Positions 8,798 through 19,890 of a DNA stretch of 64,000 bases are shown piece after piece. Origin of the DNA: Cecembia lonarensis LW9 (GTDB lineage: Bacteria > Bacteroidota > Bacteroidia > Cytophagales > Cyclobacteriaceae). Position 1 is the stretch's first letter. Every line of letters begins with the position of its first letter. The stretch spans positions 1 to 64,000 of the forward strand of contig NZ_AMGM01000018.1 of the NCBI RefSeq assembly GCF_000298295.1, written 5' to 3'. The notes below the pieces were generated by a model. The model searched no databases and was not told the DNA's origin. It worked only from the letters and a program-made list of their open reading frames with translations. The translations under genes and the position numbers were made by a program.

Positions 8798-10095
8798 GAT
8801 TTAGAAATTTTCCATAGGGCCTCCACCAACCTGTCCAAATCAGAAATTTTAGTATAGACATGCGGAGATACCCTTACGCAGTGGATATTTTCCAAAGAGA
8901 TAGAAGTTGTATGAATTTTATAATCCCGCATAAGCCTTGAGCCAAGCTCTCCCGATGTCATACCATCAACAGAAACGCCTGCCAAAGCACAACTGTATTC
9001 TGGTTTTAAAGAAGTATGAATTTTGACGCCTGGGATCTCCAAAGCTTTTTGGGCCCAGTAGTTTTTCAAATAGCGTATCCTTTCTTCTTTTCTTTTTGTG
9101 CCAATGGCATTATGAAAATTTAGCGCCTCCCCTACTCCCTGTTCAATTGGAAAGCTTCTCGTACCAAGGTTTTCAAATTTACGAATATTGTCACTTTTTG
9201 GATCTCCTGCGCAAACCAAAGGCCATAATTGGCTGATTTTATCTTTTTTGACCCACAGCATCCCGCTTCCGATAGGTGCAGAGAGGTATTTATGAAGGCT
9301 TGTACCAAAATAATCTCCCCCAAGGTCCGGAATATTGAAATCCAAAAGTCCATAGGAATGGGCCCCGTCGATAATAACTTCTAAACCATATTCATGCGCC
9401 ATACTTGCAATTTTTTTGACCGGCATGATCTGCCCGTTCCAATTGATTACGTGGGTAAGGTGAATAAGCTTGGTTTTGGGTGTGATGGCAGCCTTATATT
9501 TTTCTACGATTTCTTCATCATTTTCTATGGGGAATTCAAATGTAAGCTGTTTGTAAACAATCCCGTCCCTAAGTGCTCTTTGCTTCCAAGCCTGCATCAT
9601 ATTTGGATAATCCTGGGTGCTTCCAATCACTTCATCTTCCCGTTTCAGGTCCAAACCATAAATGATGGTCACTAATGCTTCAGTAGCATTCCTGTTGATC
9701 GCAATTTCTTCAGCCGAGCATCCACCTAAATTAGCCAACGCTTCCCTAAGGTTCTCCCTTCCTTGATCCAGGATTTGCCACATATAATAGGAAGGCCCTT
9801 GATTACTCAATTCGTTATATCGTTCAACCGCTTTTTGGACAACTATGGGGCTTGGAGAAACACCCCCATTATTGAGTATGATAACTGGAGAAGAACTTGC
9901 AGAATAGCCTTGCTGTATCACTGACCAATAGTCCTCATTGGTGGCCAAATCGCTTGCTCCCCAATTTTTGAAAGAAGCTCCTGCCTCATGCCAATCAGTG
10001 GCATGTATTTTATTGAAATAGCTGTTTATAGAAAAAGCACCGGCTAAGGCGCTGGCTTTTTTGATAAAAGACCTTCTGCTGTGGGAATTGTCCAT
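8794..10095 (-). CDS. Tat-exported class V aminotransferase (isopenicillin-N epimerase-like)
   Basis: 433 residues. The N-terminus carries a twin-arginine signal (SRRSFIKKASALAGAF), so the enzyme is exported folded with PLP bound. Fold-type I features: NATEALVTI in the cofactor phosphate region, IIDGAHSYGLLDF with the PLP-contacting Asp, and GTSLHKYLSAPIG with the Schiff-base lysine. The family covers cysteine desulfurase-like and epimerase-like members; the substrate is unknown. It lies downstream of gldJ but behind a strong terminator, so is probably transcribed separately. Confidence 0.85.
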   Translation of the reverse strand: MDNSHSRRSFIKKASALAGAFSINSYFNKIHATDWHEAGASFKNWGASDLATNEDYWSVIQQGYSASSSPVIILNNGGVSPSPIVVQKAVERYNELSNQGPSYYMWQILDQGRENLREALANLGGCSAEEIAINRNATEALVTIIYGLDLKREDEVIGSTQDYPNMMQAWKQRALRDGIVYKQLTFEFPIENDEEIVEKYKAAITPKTKLIHLTHVINWNGQIMPVKKIASMAHEYGLEVIIDGAHSYGLLDFNIPDLGGDYFGTSLHKYLSAPIGSGMLWVKKDKISQLWPLVCAGDPKSDNIRKFENLGTRSFPIEQGVGEALNFHNAIGTKRKEERIRYLKNYWAQKALEIPGVKIHTSLKPEYSCALAGVSVDGMTSGELGSRLMRDYKIHTTSISLENIHCVRVSPHVYTKISDLDRLVEALWKISKS

Positions 10096-10140
10096 TTGCT
10101 TGCTGGATGATTGGCTATAATTTGCAAAAAAATCGGAAAT

Positions 10141-10168
10141 AAAAAAAGGAACCCTTGAGAGGTTCCTT
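10141..10168 (-). terminator. Rho-independent terminator after gldJ
   Basis: On the minus strand an AAGGAACC stem with a short TCTCAA-type loop pairs with GGTTCCTT, followed by seven Ts. It lies about 20 bases past the gldJ stop and before the aminotransferase start. Confidence 0.85.
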
Positions 10169-10190
10169 ATTTATTCAAATGGATAAAGTT

Positions 10191-11414
10191 TTATTTTCCT
10201 TGCTGACCGATGGCAATCATAGCACATCTAAAACCAATATGGTTGGTAGCGGAATCCTGATGCATGAATCTTCGGGTACCTGGCGCTAACCAATAGGTAA
10301 CGTCTCTCCAAGAGCCACCTTTGTATACCCTATAATCGTCAGTGATAAGCGTGGTAGCATAAGTATCTGCTTCGTCAAAGATACCATCCTTCCTCAGTGG
10401 GTTTAGGTCATCGAAATCCTGGAATGAAAGTGGTCTGTAGACATCATTCACCCATTCGTTAACGTTACCAGACATGTTATACAAACCAAAGTCATTGGGT
10501 GGGTAATCATACACATTGGCAGGGATGATATCTCCATCATTGGAGACTGAACCCGCAATACCGGCATAATCACCACGACCACGCTTAAAGTTAGCGAGGA
10601 AATCCCCTTGCCTACCCTTTCTTTTGATATTATATGGATTTCTTACACCACGACCATCCCAAGGATAAATTCTTCCCTGCTCCTGATTTTCATCCATATA
10701 TTGGGTTCCAATCATAGCCTTGGCCGCATATTCCCACTCTGCTTCTGAAGGTAGCCTATATTCTGGTAAACTCACACCTCTTTCAATCAGCTGGTTTTTG
10801 TTGAGCGCTGAATCAATTTTATTTTTTTCACGCATCAATTCACTGACATATTCTGTCCTCCACTTGGAGTAAGCGGTCGCTTGTGACCAAGTTACACCCA
10901 CTACAGGATAGAAATTGAATCCAGGGAATCGGTAGTAATAGGTATCATACACATCATTGTATGAAAGGGAACCCGCCCATACTTTTTCTGAAGGTTCAAG
11001 ATTTTTAACGGAATCTGCACTGACCTTCTTTCGCATGTTGAAAATAAATTCCCGATAATCATTATTGGAAATTTCTGTCTCATCCATGTAAAATGAAGCT
11101 ATGGTTACTGTTCTTTCCACATTATCCCGGAAGGCCATGACGTCCTGCTCTTGGGAACCTAAAACGGCTCTACCACCTTGAATGTACTTTAGATTTGGAC
11201 CTACAATCTGCTTGGCTAATCTAGTTACCCTAAAACTGGTGGTATCCTTGTCGTTAAAACTAAAAGCTGCCCCGGTTGTAGGACTTGCTTTGCCGGGCTT
11301 AGCCGCGGTTCTCCTACCGTAACCGGTCTGTTTGTTACAGGATGAAAGGATGGCTCCGCCAACAATCAGCAAACACGCTGCGATCAATCCTAATTTTCCT
11401 TTTCCAAAAACCAT
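10191..11414 (-). CDS. gldJ: Gliding motility lipoprotein GldJ (FGE-sulfatase/SUMF1 fold)
   Basis: 407 residues from ATG 11414, chosen because it starts a type II signal peptide (MVFGKGKLGLIAACLLIVGG, lipobox LSSC); the frame is open 26 codons further upstream. After a low-complexity stretch comes FSFNDKDTTSFRV, like the start of the GldJ core, then an FGE-sulfatase domain: GGRAVLGSQEQD, MDETEISNNDYREF, LPSEAEWEYAAKA, PWDGRG, MSGNVNEWVNDVYR and a C-terminal GGSWRD...RRFMHQDSATNHIGFRCA. GldJ stabilises the GldK/N ring of the gliding/type IX secretion machine. GldK shares the fold, but the N-terminal core favours GldJ. It follows mfd and ends in a terminator. Confidence 0.8.
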   Translation of the reverse strand: MVFGKGKLGLIAACLLIVGGAILSSCNKQTGYGRRTAAKPGKASPTTGAAFSFNDKDTTSFRVTRLAKQIVGPNLKYIQGGRAVLGSQEQDVMAFRDNVERTVTIASFYMDETEISNNDYREFIFNMRKKVSADSVKNLEPSEKVWAGSLSYNDVYDTYYYRFPGFNFYPVVGVTWSQATAYSKWRTEYVSELMREKNKIDSALNKNQLIERGVSLPEYRLPSEAEWEYAAKAMIGTQYMDENQEQGRIYPWDGRGVRNPYNIKRKGRQGDFLANFKRGRGDYAGIAGSVSNDGDIIPANVYDYPPNDFGLYNMSGNVNEWVNDVYRPLSFQDFDDLNPLRKDGIFDEADTYATTLITDDYRVYKGGSWRDVTYWLAPGTRRFMHQDSATNHIGFRCAMIAIGQQGK

Positions 11415-11595
11415 TGAACAATACTGTTTTTTGTGCACGTTTAGAACGCTAATATATAAGCAATAATATCTTTTTTCCAATAAAATTTTCAAAGCCCACT
11501 TTTTATCTTTTGGGCAGTTGTATGGAAATCAACAAAATACTACAATTATCCTTGAAGGAAAAGCAAATATCGCGCCATTAATTTTTTTCAAAATT

Positions 11596-14500
11596 TTATG
11601 ATTTTTTTATATCCTGAAGCCATTTTTTGGCAGTTTCGACAGTTTTTACCCCAGATACAATTAATATTAACCGTCCCTTAACCTCCTTGATCTTGCAGTA
11701 TTTTGGCTGGGTTTGTATATAACGCAGAATCTTGCCAAAAGTATCTGACTTGTAATAACTCTCTTTGGAAGAAGGCACAAAATAACATTTCATCAGCTCA
11801 TTTTTTAAGGTAAGCTTTTCAAAACCCAATTGCTCCGCAAGCCACCTCAGCCTCACCGTTTCAAAAAGATCATTAACCACATCAGGTACGGGACCAAACC
11901 TATCTTCCACAGAAGCTGCATATTGCTGAAGCTCCTCTTCCTTTTTGATATTGTCCAACTTGGAATACAGGTTTAATCTTTCGGAAATATTAGAAACATA
12001 ACTTTCCGGAATCAATAATTCAAAATCTGTTTCAATCACACAATCCTGAACCAATACCTCAACTTTTTCTTTCAGGTCAACTTCAAAAAGGGCGGCAAAT
12101 TCATTTTCTTTCAATTCCTGAACAGCCTCATCCAGTATTTTATGGTACATATCAAATCCAAGATCCGTGATAAAACCACTTTGCTCTGCTCCAAGCAAAT
12201 TACCTGCTCCACGAATATCCAAATCTCTCATGGCCACTTTAAAACCATCACCAAGGTCTGAAAACTCCTCCAAAGTTTGGAGCCTTTTCCTGGCCTCAGG
12301 GGTAAGCCCAGAGGTAGGCGTTGTCAAAAGATAACAAAAAGCCTTTTTATTGCTTCTTCCAACCCTGCCGCGCATCTGATGCAGATCACTGAGTCCAAAC
12401 ATATGGGCCCTGTTGATGATGATCGTATTGGCATTGGGAATATCCAATCCTGATTCAATAATGTTGGTAGAAATCAAAACATCATATTCCCCTTCAATGA
12501 ACTTGACCATGATTTTCTCCAGCTTTTTCCCATCCATCTGTCCATGGGCTCCTGCCACACGGGCATCAGGGACCAAACGCATGATGAGATTCGCAATGGA
12601 ATCTATTTCCCCTACCCTATTGTGCACAAAGAAAACCTGTCCACCCCTTCTTAATTCGAAAGCTACTGCATCTCGGATGATTTCTTCGTTGAAAGTGTGT
12701 ATTTCGGTCGTAACCGGCTGTCTGTTTGGTGGGGGTGTAGCAATGACCGATAGGTCCCTTGCTCCCATAAGTGAGAAATGCAGTGTTCTTGGGATTGGGG
12801 TTGCCGTAAGTGTCAATACATCCACATTGACCTTCAGTTCCTTGAGTTGATCCTTTACCTTAACACCAAACTTTTGCTCCTCATCTATCACCAATAATCC
12901 CAGGTCTTTGAACTTGATGTCTTTATTGACGATGCGGTGGGTGCCCACCAAAATATCTATTTCCCCAGAACTTACTTGTTTGGTGATTTCCTTAATTTCT
13001 TTAGCAGTACGGAAGCGGTTGATGTATTCAACCTTTACCGGAAAGTCATTTAACCTCTCTTTGAAAGTTCTGTAATGCTGCATTGCCAAAATGGTGGTTG
13101 GAACTAAAACTGCTACCTGCTTACGGTCATTTAGGGCCTTGAAAGCAGCACGAATTGCAACTTCTGTTTTACCGAAACCCACATCTCCACAAACCAGCCT
13201 GTCCATAGGATAAGCCTTCTCCATATCTGTTTTGACATCTGCCGTTGCCGTAGCTTGATCAGGGGTATCCTCAAAAACAAAAGAGCTTTCCAGTTCCACT
13301 TGTAACACCGAGTCCCTTGAAAAAGCAAAACCAGGTGCATTCCTTCTTTTAGCATACAAAGCAATCAGTTCTTTGGCTATGTCCTTGACCTTGCTTTTGA
13401 CTTTTTTCTTTTTGTTTTCCCATTCCGGTGAGCCCAATTTGGACATGGAAGGAGCAGAGCCCTCCTGACCGGAGTACTTGGAGATTTTATGCAAAGAATG
13501 AATGTTGAGATACAACAAGTCATCGTCCCGAAACACCAGTCTGACTGCCTCCTGCATTTTGCCATTTACATCCACTTTTTCCAATCCCGCAAATCTACCC
13601 ACACCATAGTCCACGTGTACCACATAATCTCCAGGGTTTAGGGTCTTCAGTTCCCTTAAGGTCAGCGCTTTACTCTTACTTGTCCTTTGCTTGGTTTTGT
13701 ACCGGTGAAAACGTTCAAAGATCTGGTGATCGGTGTAGCAGGCCAACTGCAAGTTTCTATCCACAAACCCTTCCCTCAACCCAATGAGCATAGACTGCAC
13801 TTTCAGAGTAGGGTCCAATTCCAGAAAAATGTTTTCCAGGCGGTTGATCTGCTTATCACTTTCTGAACAAATGATGTTCAACCATCCATTTCTTTCATTC
13901 TGAACCAGATTATCCACCAGTAACTCAAAATTTTTATTAAAAGAGGGCTGGGGCTGTGCATCAAAAGTAAAAATCTGACAGTTGTCGAAATAAAATTTAT
14001 GCCCAAACTCTAGTAATCGATAACTTTTGATTTTTTCAATAAACTTTTCTCCATTGTCGAATAAGTCTGCCGGTTTTATGAGCAACTTATCATTTTCAGT
14101 GGTTTTGACGATCTGATGGAATTGTTTTTCTGCTTTATCAAAACTATCATCAAGGGTATCTAAAGTAAACTGATAATCTTTAAACCATAGGCATGTATTT
14201 TCGGGAAGAAATTCAAGAAAGGACTGCCTTACTTCCTGAAGCAGTTTGGTCTGCACATTTGGGATAATGCTGATCTGATCAATTGGGTCAATTGACAACT
14301 GGCTCTCCGGATCAAAAGTCCGGATACTTTCAATTTCTTTACCAAAAAGTTCCAAACGGAAAGGAAGATCGTTGGCGTAGGAAAAAATATCAACAATTCC
14401 CCCTCTAATGGAAAATTGTCCAGGCTCGTATACAAAGTCTGTTTTTTCAAAATCATAGGTTAAAAGCAACTCTGCAATAAACTCAAGATCTACTTTCTCA

Positions 14501-14952
14501 CCCACTTTAGCTTTAAATGTATTGTCTCTTAGGGCCCTTTTATTGATTACTTTTTCATACAGTGCTTCCGCATAGGTCACGATAATCCCATTTGGCCTTT
14601 CTTTGGTCAGAATTTTATTGAGTATTTCTGCCCGCATCAGTACATTGGCATTTTCTACCTCATCATACTGGTAAGGCCTTTTGTATGATGAAGGAAAAAG
14701 AAAAACGTCATGGTTGGGCGAGAGTAATTCCTGTAAATCATTGTTCAGATAGGCTGCTTCCTCCTTATCCTGTGCAAGGATAAGATGATGACCTCCTATC
14801 TGATTAAATATGGAAGAGAAAAGTACTGTATCCAAACTCCCGGAGAGTCCTTTGACCTGGAACCGGTCTTTATCATGATGCTGAAGATTTTCAGCTATGT
14901 TTTTAACAAAAGGATCGTTTGCGTAAAGGCTTAAGAAACTGGATTTGTCCAA
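11596..14952 (-). CDS. mfd: Transcription-repair coupling factor Mfd
   Basis: 1118 residues, near full family length. Mfd removes stalled RNA polymerase and recruits UvrA for repair. Order: UvrB-like N-terminal modules, a CarD-like polymerase-interaction domain starting near residue 440 (LNPGDYVVHVDYGVGRFAGL), a RecG-like translocase with Walker A GDVGFGKTE near 590 and DEEQ near 690, a GRVGRSNKKAF motif VI and a C-terminal TRCF domain. The start is TTG 14952: a stop codon lies two codons upstream and MDKSSFLSLYANDPFV is the family N-terminus. gldJ lies downstream on the same strand. Confidence 0.97.
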   Translation of the reverse strand: MDKSSFLSLYANDPFVKNIAENLQHHDKDRFQVKGLSGSLDTVLFSSIFNQIGGHHLILAQDKEEAAYLNNDLQELLSPNHDVFLFPSSYKRPYQYDEVENANVLMRAEILNKILTKERPNGIIVTYAEALYEKVINKRALRDNTFKAKVGEKVDLEFIAELLLTYDFEKTDFVYEPGQFSIRGGIVDIFSYANDLPFRLELFGKEIESIRTFDPESQLSIDPIDQISIIPNVQTKLLQEVRQSFLEFLPENTCLWFKDYQFTLDTLDDSFDKAEKQFHQIVKTTENDKLLIKPADLFDNGEKFIEKIKSYRLLEFGHKFYFDNCQIFTFDAQPQPSFNKNFELLVDNLVQNERNGWLNIICSESDKQINRLENIFLELDPTLKVQSMLIGLREGFVDRNLQLACYTDHQIFERFHRYKTKQRTSKSKALTLRELKTLNPGDYVVHVDYGVGRFAGLEKVDVNGKMQEAVRLVFRDDDLLYLNIHSLHKISKYSGQEGSAPSMSKLGSPEWENKKKKVKSKVKDIAKELIALYAKRRNAPGFAFSRDSVLQVELESSFVFEDTPDQATATADVKTDMEKAYPMDRLVCGDVGFGKTEVAIRAAFKALNDRKQVAVLVPTTILAMQHYRTFKERLNDFPVKVEYINRFRTAKEIKEITKQVSSGEIDILVGTHRIVNKDIKFKDLGLLVIDEEQKFGVKVKDQLKELKVNVDVLTLTATPIPRTLHFSLMGARDLSVIATPPPNRQPVTTEIHTFNEEIIRDAVAFELRRGGQVFFVHNRVGEIDSIANLIMRLVPDARVAGAHGQMDGKKLEKIMVKFIEGEYDVLISTNIIESGLDIPNANTIIINRAHMFGLSDLHQMRGRVGRSNKKAFCYLLTTPTSGLTPEARKRLQTLEEFSDLGDGFKVAMRDLDIRGAGNLLGAEQSGFITDLGFDMYHKILDEAVQELKENEFAALFEVDLKEKVEVLVQDCVIETDFELLIPESYVSNISERLNLYSKLDNIKKEEELQQYAASVEDRFGPVPDVVNDLFETVRLRWLAEQLGFEKLTLKNELMKCYFVPSSKESYYKSDTFGKILRYIQTQPKYCKIKEVKGRLILIVSGVKTVETAKKWLQDIKKS

Positions 14953-14981
14953 GGCTCAGAAATTGATTTGTGATTCAGGTG

Positions 14982-14989
14982 CAAAGGTA
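14982..14989 (-). promoter_or_regulatory. mfd -7 promoter element (TACCTTTG)
   Basis: Exact TAnnTTTG match on the minus strand, about 30 bases before the TTG start. No clear -33 TTTG is seen 19-21 bases upstream. It gives a plausible short leader. Confidence 0.5.
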
Positions 14990-15097
14990 GGAAAATGATT
15001 TTGTTTCCTTGTTTTTAGAGTTGAATGTGAAAATGTATCCAATAATCCTGAACCTACCGGGCTTTAAAATGTTTTATGTACAGAGCAATTAAGGAAT

Positions 15098-15706
15098 ATG
15101 GAAAAACCCAAGGAAACCTGGTTTCAAAAAATTGAAAATATGCATCCCTATCAAACACTCATGTATTTGGGTATGTTTGGTAGTGGCTTGATCTTTATTT
15201 TTATGACGGTGGCTTTCTTAGCATCAGCTACTGGAAATACGGAAGGCCTTGGATTTAAAATGCCAAAATCCTTTATCATCAGCACCTTTGTCATATTAAT
15301 CAGTGGCTATACGGTTTCCAAAATGCTCTTACATTATAAAGAAGAATCTCTTTTCAAACTCAAAAACAGCCTATTATCGACTTTTTTTCTAGGCCTAATC
15401 TTTACATTGCTGCAGTTTTTGGGTTGGAAAGAGCTGACTTTAATAGGTGTAGATTTCAGAGGACTTCCCAGTGGGAGCTTTTTATATGTATTGAGTGGCA
15501 TCCACATTTTCCACCTTCTGGGAGCCATGGTTTTTGCCATCATCATGGTGGTTAAATATAAACGCACCGAAAAGGATGATATCAAACACCTGGTATTATT
15601 GACCAATCCTTATGAAAAAATGAAGATTCAACTTTTTACTACTTACTGGCATTTCATGGATGCCATTTGGTTGCTGCTTTTTATGACTTTTGTTCTAACC
15701 TTCTAA
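15098..15706 (+). CDS. Heme-copper oxidase subunit III-like membrane protein
   Basis: 202 residues with five predicted membrane helices, the size of the short bacterial subunit III. The C-terminus has the family pattern: SGIHIFHLLGAMVFAIIMV and TTYWHFMDAIWLLLFMTFVL. Subunit III supports proton uptake and stability of cytochrome oxidase and has no redox centre. No subunit I or II is near, so this is a solo copy; it may serve a caa3- or bo-type oxidase encoded elsewhere. It is followed 55 bases later by hflK on the same strand, so the three genes may share a transcript. Confidence 0.8.
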   Translation: MEKPKETWFQKIENMHPYQTLMYLGMFGSGLIFIFMTVAFLASATGNTEGLGFKMPKSFIISTFVILISGYTVSKMLLHYKEESLFKLKNSLLSTFFLGLIFTLLQFLGWKELTLIGVDFRGLPSGSFLYVLSGIHIFHLLGAMVFAIIMVVKYKRTEKDDIKHLVLLTNPYEKMKIQLFTTYWHFMDAIWLLLFMTFVLTF

Positions 15707-15760
15707 GAATTCATTCGTAAATTAATTTCTTGAAAGATTAAATAGCCTAAATACTTAAAC

Positions 15761-16738
15761 ATGTCAGATAACAAATATGAAATAAACATTGACCCGGATT
15801 GGTTCAAGAAATATGCCTTACGCATCGTTGCGGGCTTCTTGCTCTTGGCAGCTTTGGTCACCGGAGTCAAGACCGTTGGTCCTGAAGAAGAAGGAGTAGT
15901 CATACAACTTGGAAAATACAACAGGACCGTACAGCCCGGATTGAATTTCATCATTCCCTTTGGCTTTGAGTCTATGTATAAAATTCCTGTACAAAGACAG
16001 CTCAAGCAAGAATTTGGATTCAGAACCAGAAGTGCAGGTACTCAATCCGAATATGCAAAGAGCTCATTTGGAGACGAGAGCATGATGCTGACTGGAGACC
16101 TGAACCTGACCGATGTGGAATGGGTAGTTCAATACCGAATCGTGGATTCTTACCGCTATTTATTTAGGGTTAGAAATGCTGAAAAAACCCTACGGGATAT
16201 GTCAGAAGCCGCCATGAGAAAAATTGTGGGAGACAGGACTGTCAACGAAGTCCTGACAGTAGGAAGGCAAGAGGTAGCCAGTGCAGTGGAAGTATTACTC
16301 CAAAGAATGTGTGATGAATATGAAAACGGTATACGCATAGACCAGGTGGTATTACAGGATGTCAACCCGCCTGAGCCAGTCAAACCTTCTTTCAATGCTG
16401 TAAATGAGGCACAACAGGAAAGAGAAACTTTGATCAACCAAGCAGAAGCAGAATACAACAGGGTAATCCCAAGAGCAAGGGGTGAAGCAGAAGAGACCAT
16501 TCAATTGGCTGAAGCTTATGCTTTGAACCGGGTTAACAGGTCCAAGGGTGAAGCAGACAGGTTCAATGCTTTATTTGAATCCTATGTAAAGGCACCAGAA
16601 GTGACCAAGCAAAGGATTTATCTGGAAACCATGGAAAGGGTGCTTCCTAAAATCGGGAACAAAATCATTGTAGACGAAAAAGGAAATAACGTACTACCAT
16701 TGTTGAACATTGACAAAGTAAAAAGCAACACACCATGA
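15761..16738 (+). CDS. hflK: HflK, SPFH-family membrane protein
   Basis: 325 residues. One N-terminal membrane anchor (about residues 16-36), then a band-7/SPFH domain (VGPEEEGVVIQLGKYNRTVQPGLNFIIPFGFE) and a long charged coiled coil with QAEAEYNRVIPRARGEAEETIQLAEAYA. HflK and HflC form a large cage around FtsH and tune membrane-protein turnover. It overlaps hflC by four bases (ATGA), the usual coupling of this pair. Confidence 0.93.
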   Translation: MSDNKYEINIDPDWFKKYALRIVAGFLLLAALVTGVKTVGPEEEGVVIQLGKYNRTVQPGLNFIIPFGFESMYKIPVQRQLKQEFGFRTRSAGTQSEYAKSSFGDESMMLTGDLNLTDVEWVVQYRIVDSYRYLFRVRNAEKTLRDMSEAAMRKIVGDRTVNEVLTVGRQEVASAVEVLLQRMCDEYENGIRIDQVVLQDVNPPEPVKPSFNAVNEAQQERETLINQAEAEYNRVIPRARGEAEETIQLAEAYALNRVNRSKGEADRFNALFESYVKAPEVTKQRIYLETMERVLPKIGNKIIVDEKGNNVLPLLNIDKVKSNTP

Positions 16739-17673
16739 AAACGAAAAGTACTATATTGATCATCATTGGAGCAGTAGCCGCCATTTTGTTGCTGAACGGT
16801 GTCTATATTTTGGATGAAACCAAGCAAGCCATAGTCACCCAATTTGGAAGGCCCGTAGGTGAACCGCGCACTGAACCAGGATTGAATTTCAAAGTCCCAT
16901 TTCTCCATAAAGTTCAATTCTTTGATAAGAGATACCTGGAGTGGGATGGGGACAAAAACCAAGTTCCTACCAAGGACAAGAAGTTTATATTTGTGGATTC
17001 TTATGCACGATGGGAGATTACCAACCCTTTACAGTTCTTTATCCGTCTCAGGGATGAGCGTTCTGCCCAATCCAGGTTGGATGATATCCTTGATGGAGAG
17101 ACCCGGAATGCAGTAGCCAGCCACGATCTTTTGGATTTGGTCAGGTCATCCAATAGGGATCCCGAGGTTACTGAGGATTTCATGGAGGAAATAGAAATCT
17201 TGGAGGATATTTCTGTTGGAAGAGCTATCATAGAAAAGATCGTCCTTGAAAAAGCCAACGAAAGAACAGCCGACCTTGGAGTAAGAATTTTGGATTTCCG
17301 TTTCAAGCGAATGAATTATGTGGATGAAGTGAGGGATAGGGTTTACGATAGAATGATTTCCGAAAGGTTAAGGATTGCCGATCAGTTCAGATCAGAAGGT
17401 CAGGGTGAGGCTCGCATCATTGAGGGTAACAAGGAAAGGGACCTGGCTCAAATTCAGTCTGAAGCTTTCAAATTGGCTGAAGAAATCAAAGGTAGGGCAG
17501 ATGCTGAGGCAACGGATATTTATGCTTCTGCCTACAACCGCAACAGACAGGCTGTTGACTTGTACAAGTTTTTACGTACTATGGAAAGTTTTGAAAAATC
17601 TATGGATGAAAATACCAGCTTAATACTTTCCTCAGATAGTGAGTTTTTCAAATATCTAAGAAGATTGAATTAA
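16735..17673 (+). CDS. hflC: HflC, SPFH-family membrane protein
   Basis: 312 residues. N-terminal anchor (TILIIIGAVAAILLLNGVYIL), then SPFH domain with DETKQAIVTQFGRPVG and LNFKVPFLHKV, followed by a helical region rich in Arg and Glu (RSEGQGEARIIEGNKERD) and a C-terminal segment MDENTSLILSSDSEFFKYL typical of HflC. Partner of HflK in the FtsH-modulating complex. A bidirectional terminator shared with guaB follows. Confidence 0.94.
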   Translation: MKTKSTILIIIGAVAAILLLNGVYILDETKQAIVTQFGRPVGEPRTEPGLNFKVPFLHKVQFFDKRYLEWDGDKNQVPTKDKKFIFVDSYARWEITNPLQFFIRLRDERSAQSRLDDILDGETRNAVASHDLLDLVRSSNRDPEVTEDFMEEIEILEDISVGRAIIEKIVLEKANERTADLGVRILDFRFKRMNYVDEVRDRVYDRMISERLRIADQFRSEGQGEARIIEGNKERDLAQIQSEAFKLAEEIKGRADAEATDIYASAYNRNRQAVDLYKFLRTMESFEKSMDENTSLILSSDSEFFKYLRRLN

Positions 17674-17713
17674 TCTGGGAATAAAAACCTGAAATTGCCT
17701 CTGATTTGTAGGA

Positions 17714-17747
17714 CAAAAAAAGCGGTGGATTTCTCCACCGCTTTTTT

Positions 17748-17749
<2 letters not shown>
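17714..17749. terminator. Bidirectional terminator between hflC and guaB
   Basis: An 8-base stem GCGGTGGA / TCCACCGC with a short loop, flanked by seven As on the left and eight Ts on the right, so it can end transcription from both strands. The guaB stop codon begins inside the T run. Confidence 0.9.
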
Positions 17750-19238
<1,489 letters not shown>

Positions 19239-19262
19239 TTATAGGTAACCCTATTTGCCCGT

Positions 19263-19295
19263 CAAAGATACAAAGATTTTAACTTGCCAATCAAA
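19263..19295 (-). promoter_or_regulatory. guaB promoter (TTTG-N21-TATCTTTG)
   Basis: On the minus strand, -33 TTTG (plus-strand caaa 19292-19295) is followed after 21 bases by TATCTTTG (plus-strand 19263-19270), an exact Bacteroidota sigma-ABfr type promoter. The leader would be about 30 bases. This is the clearest promoter in the window. Confidence 0.7.
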
Positions 19296-19365
19296 CCTGC
19301 TTCAAAATAAATTTCAGTTTTACCGAATATTTTTTCGACTTAACAAATTTTATTCGGCATGTTTG

Positions 19366-19806
19366 TCAATGATAAGGACTTTGATTCAGGGTCTTGGTCT
19401 TAATGCCTCTTACAACAAAATAGACCAACACACCCACTGGGCCCATCATAAATGTAAATAGCAAACAGGGAAAAACTGCCCATCTGCTGATATCCTTTTC
19501 CCAGGCATCTTTGGCTATCCACATCCCTACAAATAAGTCAAAAGCCAGGTAATGAATCCAGCCTGCCAAAAGGGCCTCGTCAGATTGGAAAACAGCCCTC
19601 ACTTTGGATAGGCTGTCAAAATTCAAATCAGCAGGACTTCCAAATGCATAAAAAATATAATACACATACGTGATTCCAAGTATGATCAAAGTTCCAGAAA
19701 ATAATGTCTGATAGATCCATTTTCTGGGATAAAAAATAAAAAGGGCAATCCATGAAAAAATAGCCAGTAAGCTGACCATGCTGAATACGGCTTCTAATGT
19801 GCTCAT
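19366..19806 (-). CDS. ABA4-like (DUF4281) membrane protein
   Basis: 146 residues from ATG 19806; the frame is open upstream, but MSTLEAVFSMVSLLAIFSWIALFIF is a natural membrane start. Four hydrophobic segments. The pattern GWIHYLAFDLFVGMWIAKDA followed by FTFMMGPVGVLVYFVVR is characteristic of the ABA4 family, named for the plant protein needed for neoxanthin synthesis. The bacterial role is unknown; a link to carotenoids is inference, although lycopene cyclase is encoded elsewhere in this window. Confidence 0.75.
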   Translation of the reverse strand: MSTLEAVFSMVSLLAIFSWIALFIFYPRKWIYQTLFSGTLIILGITYVYYIFYAFGSPADLNFDSLSKVRAVFQSDEALLAGWIHYLAFDLFVGMWIAKDAWEKDISRWAVFPCLLFTFMMGPVGVLVYFVVRGIKTKTLNQSPYH

Positions 19807-19890
19807 AGTGTTATGCGGTTGAGTTGATAGAAATTTACACAAAAAATTTACTTTGCGCTTAAAAACCAAGAGAAAATACCGGAATCCACT

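Noticed and set aside
11415-11492. Longer N-terminus for gldJ
   Set aside because: It would put 26 residues before the lipoprotein signal, which must be N-terminal.
12413-12850. 145-codon plus-strand open frame
   Set aside because: It is the antisense of the mfd helicase region, whose protein is complete and strongly conserved.
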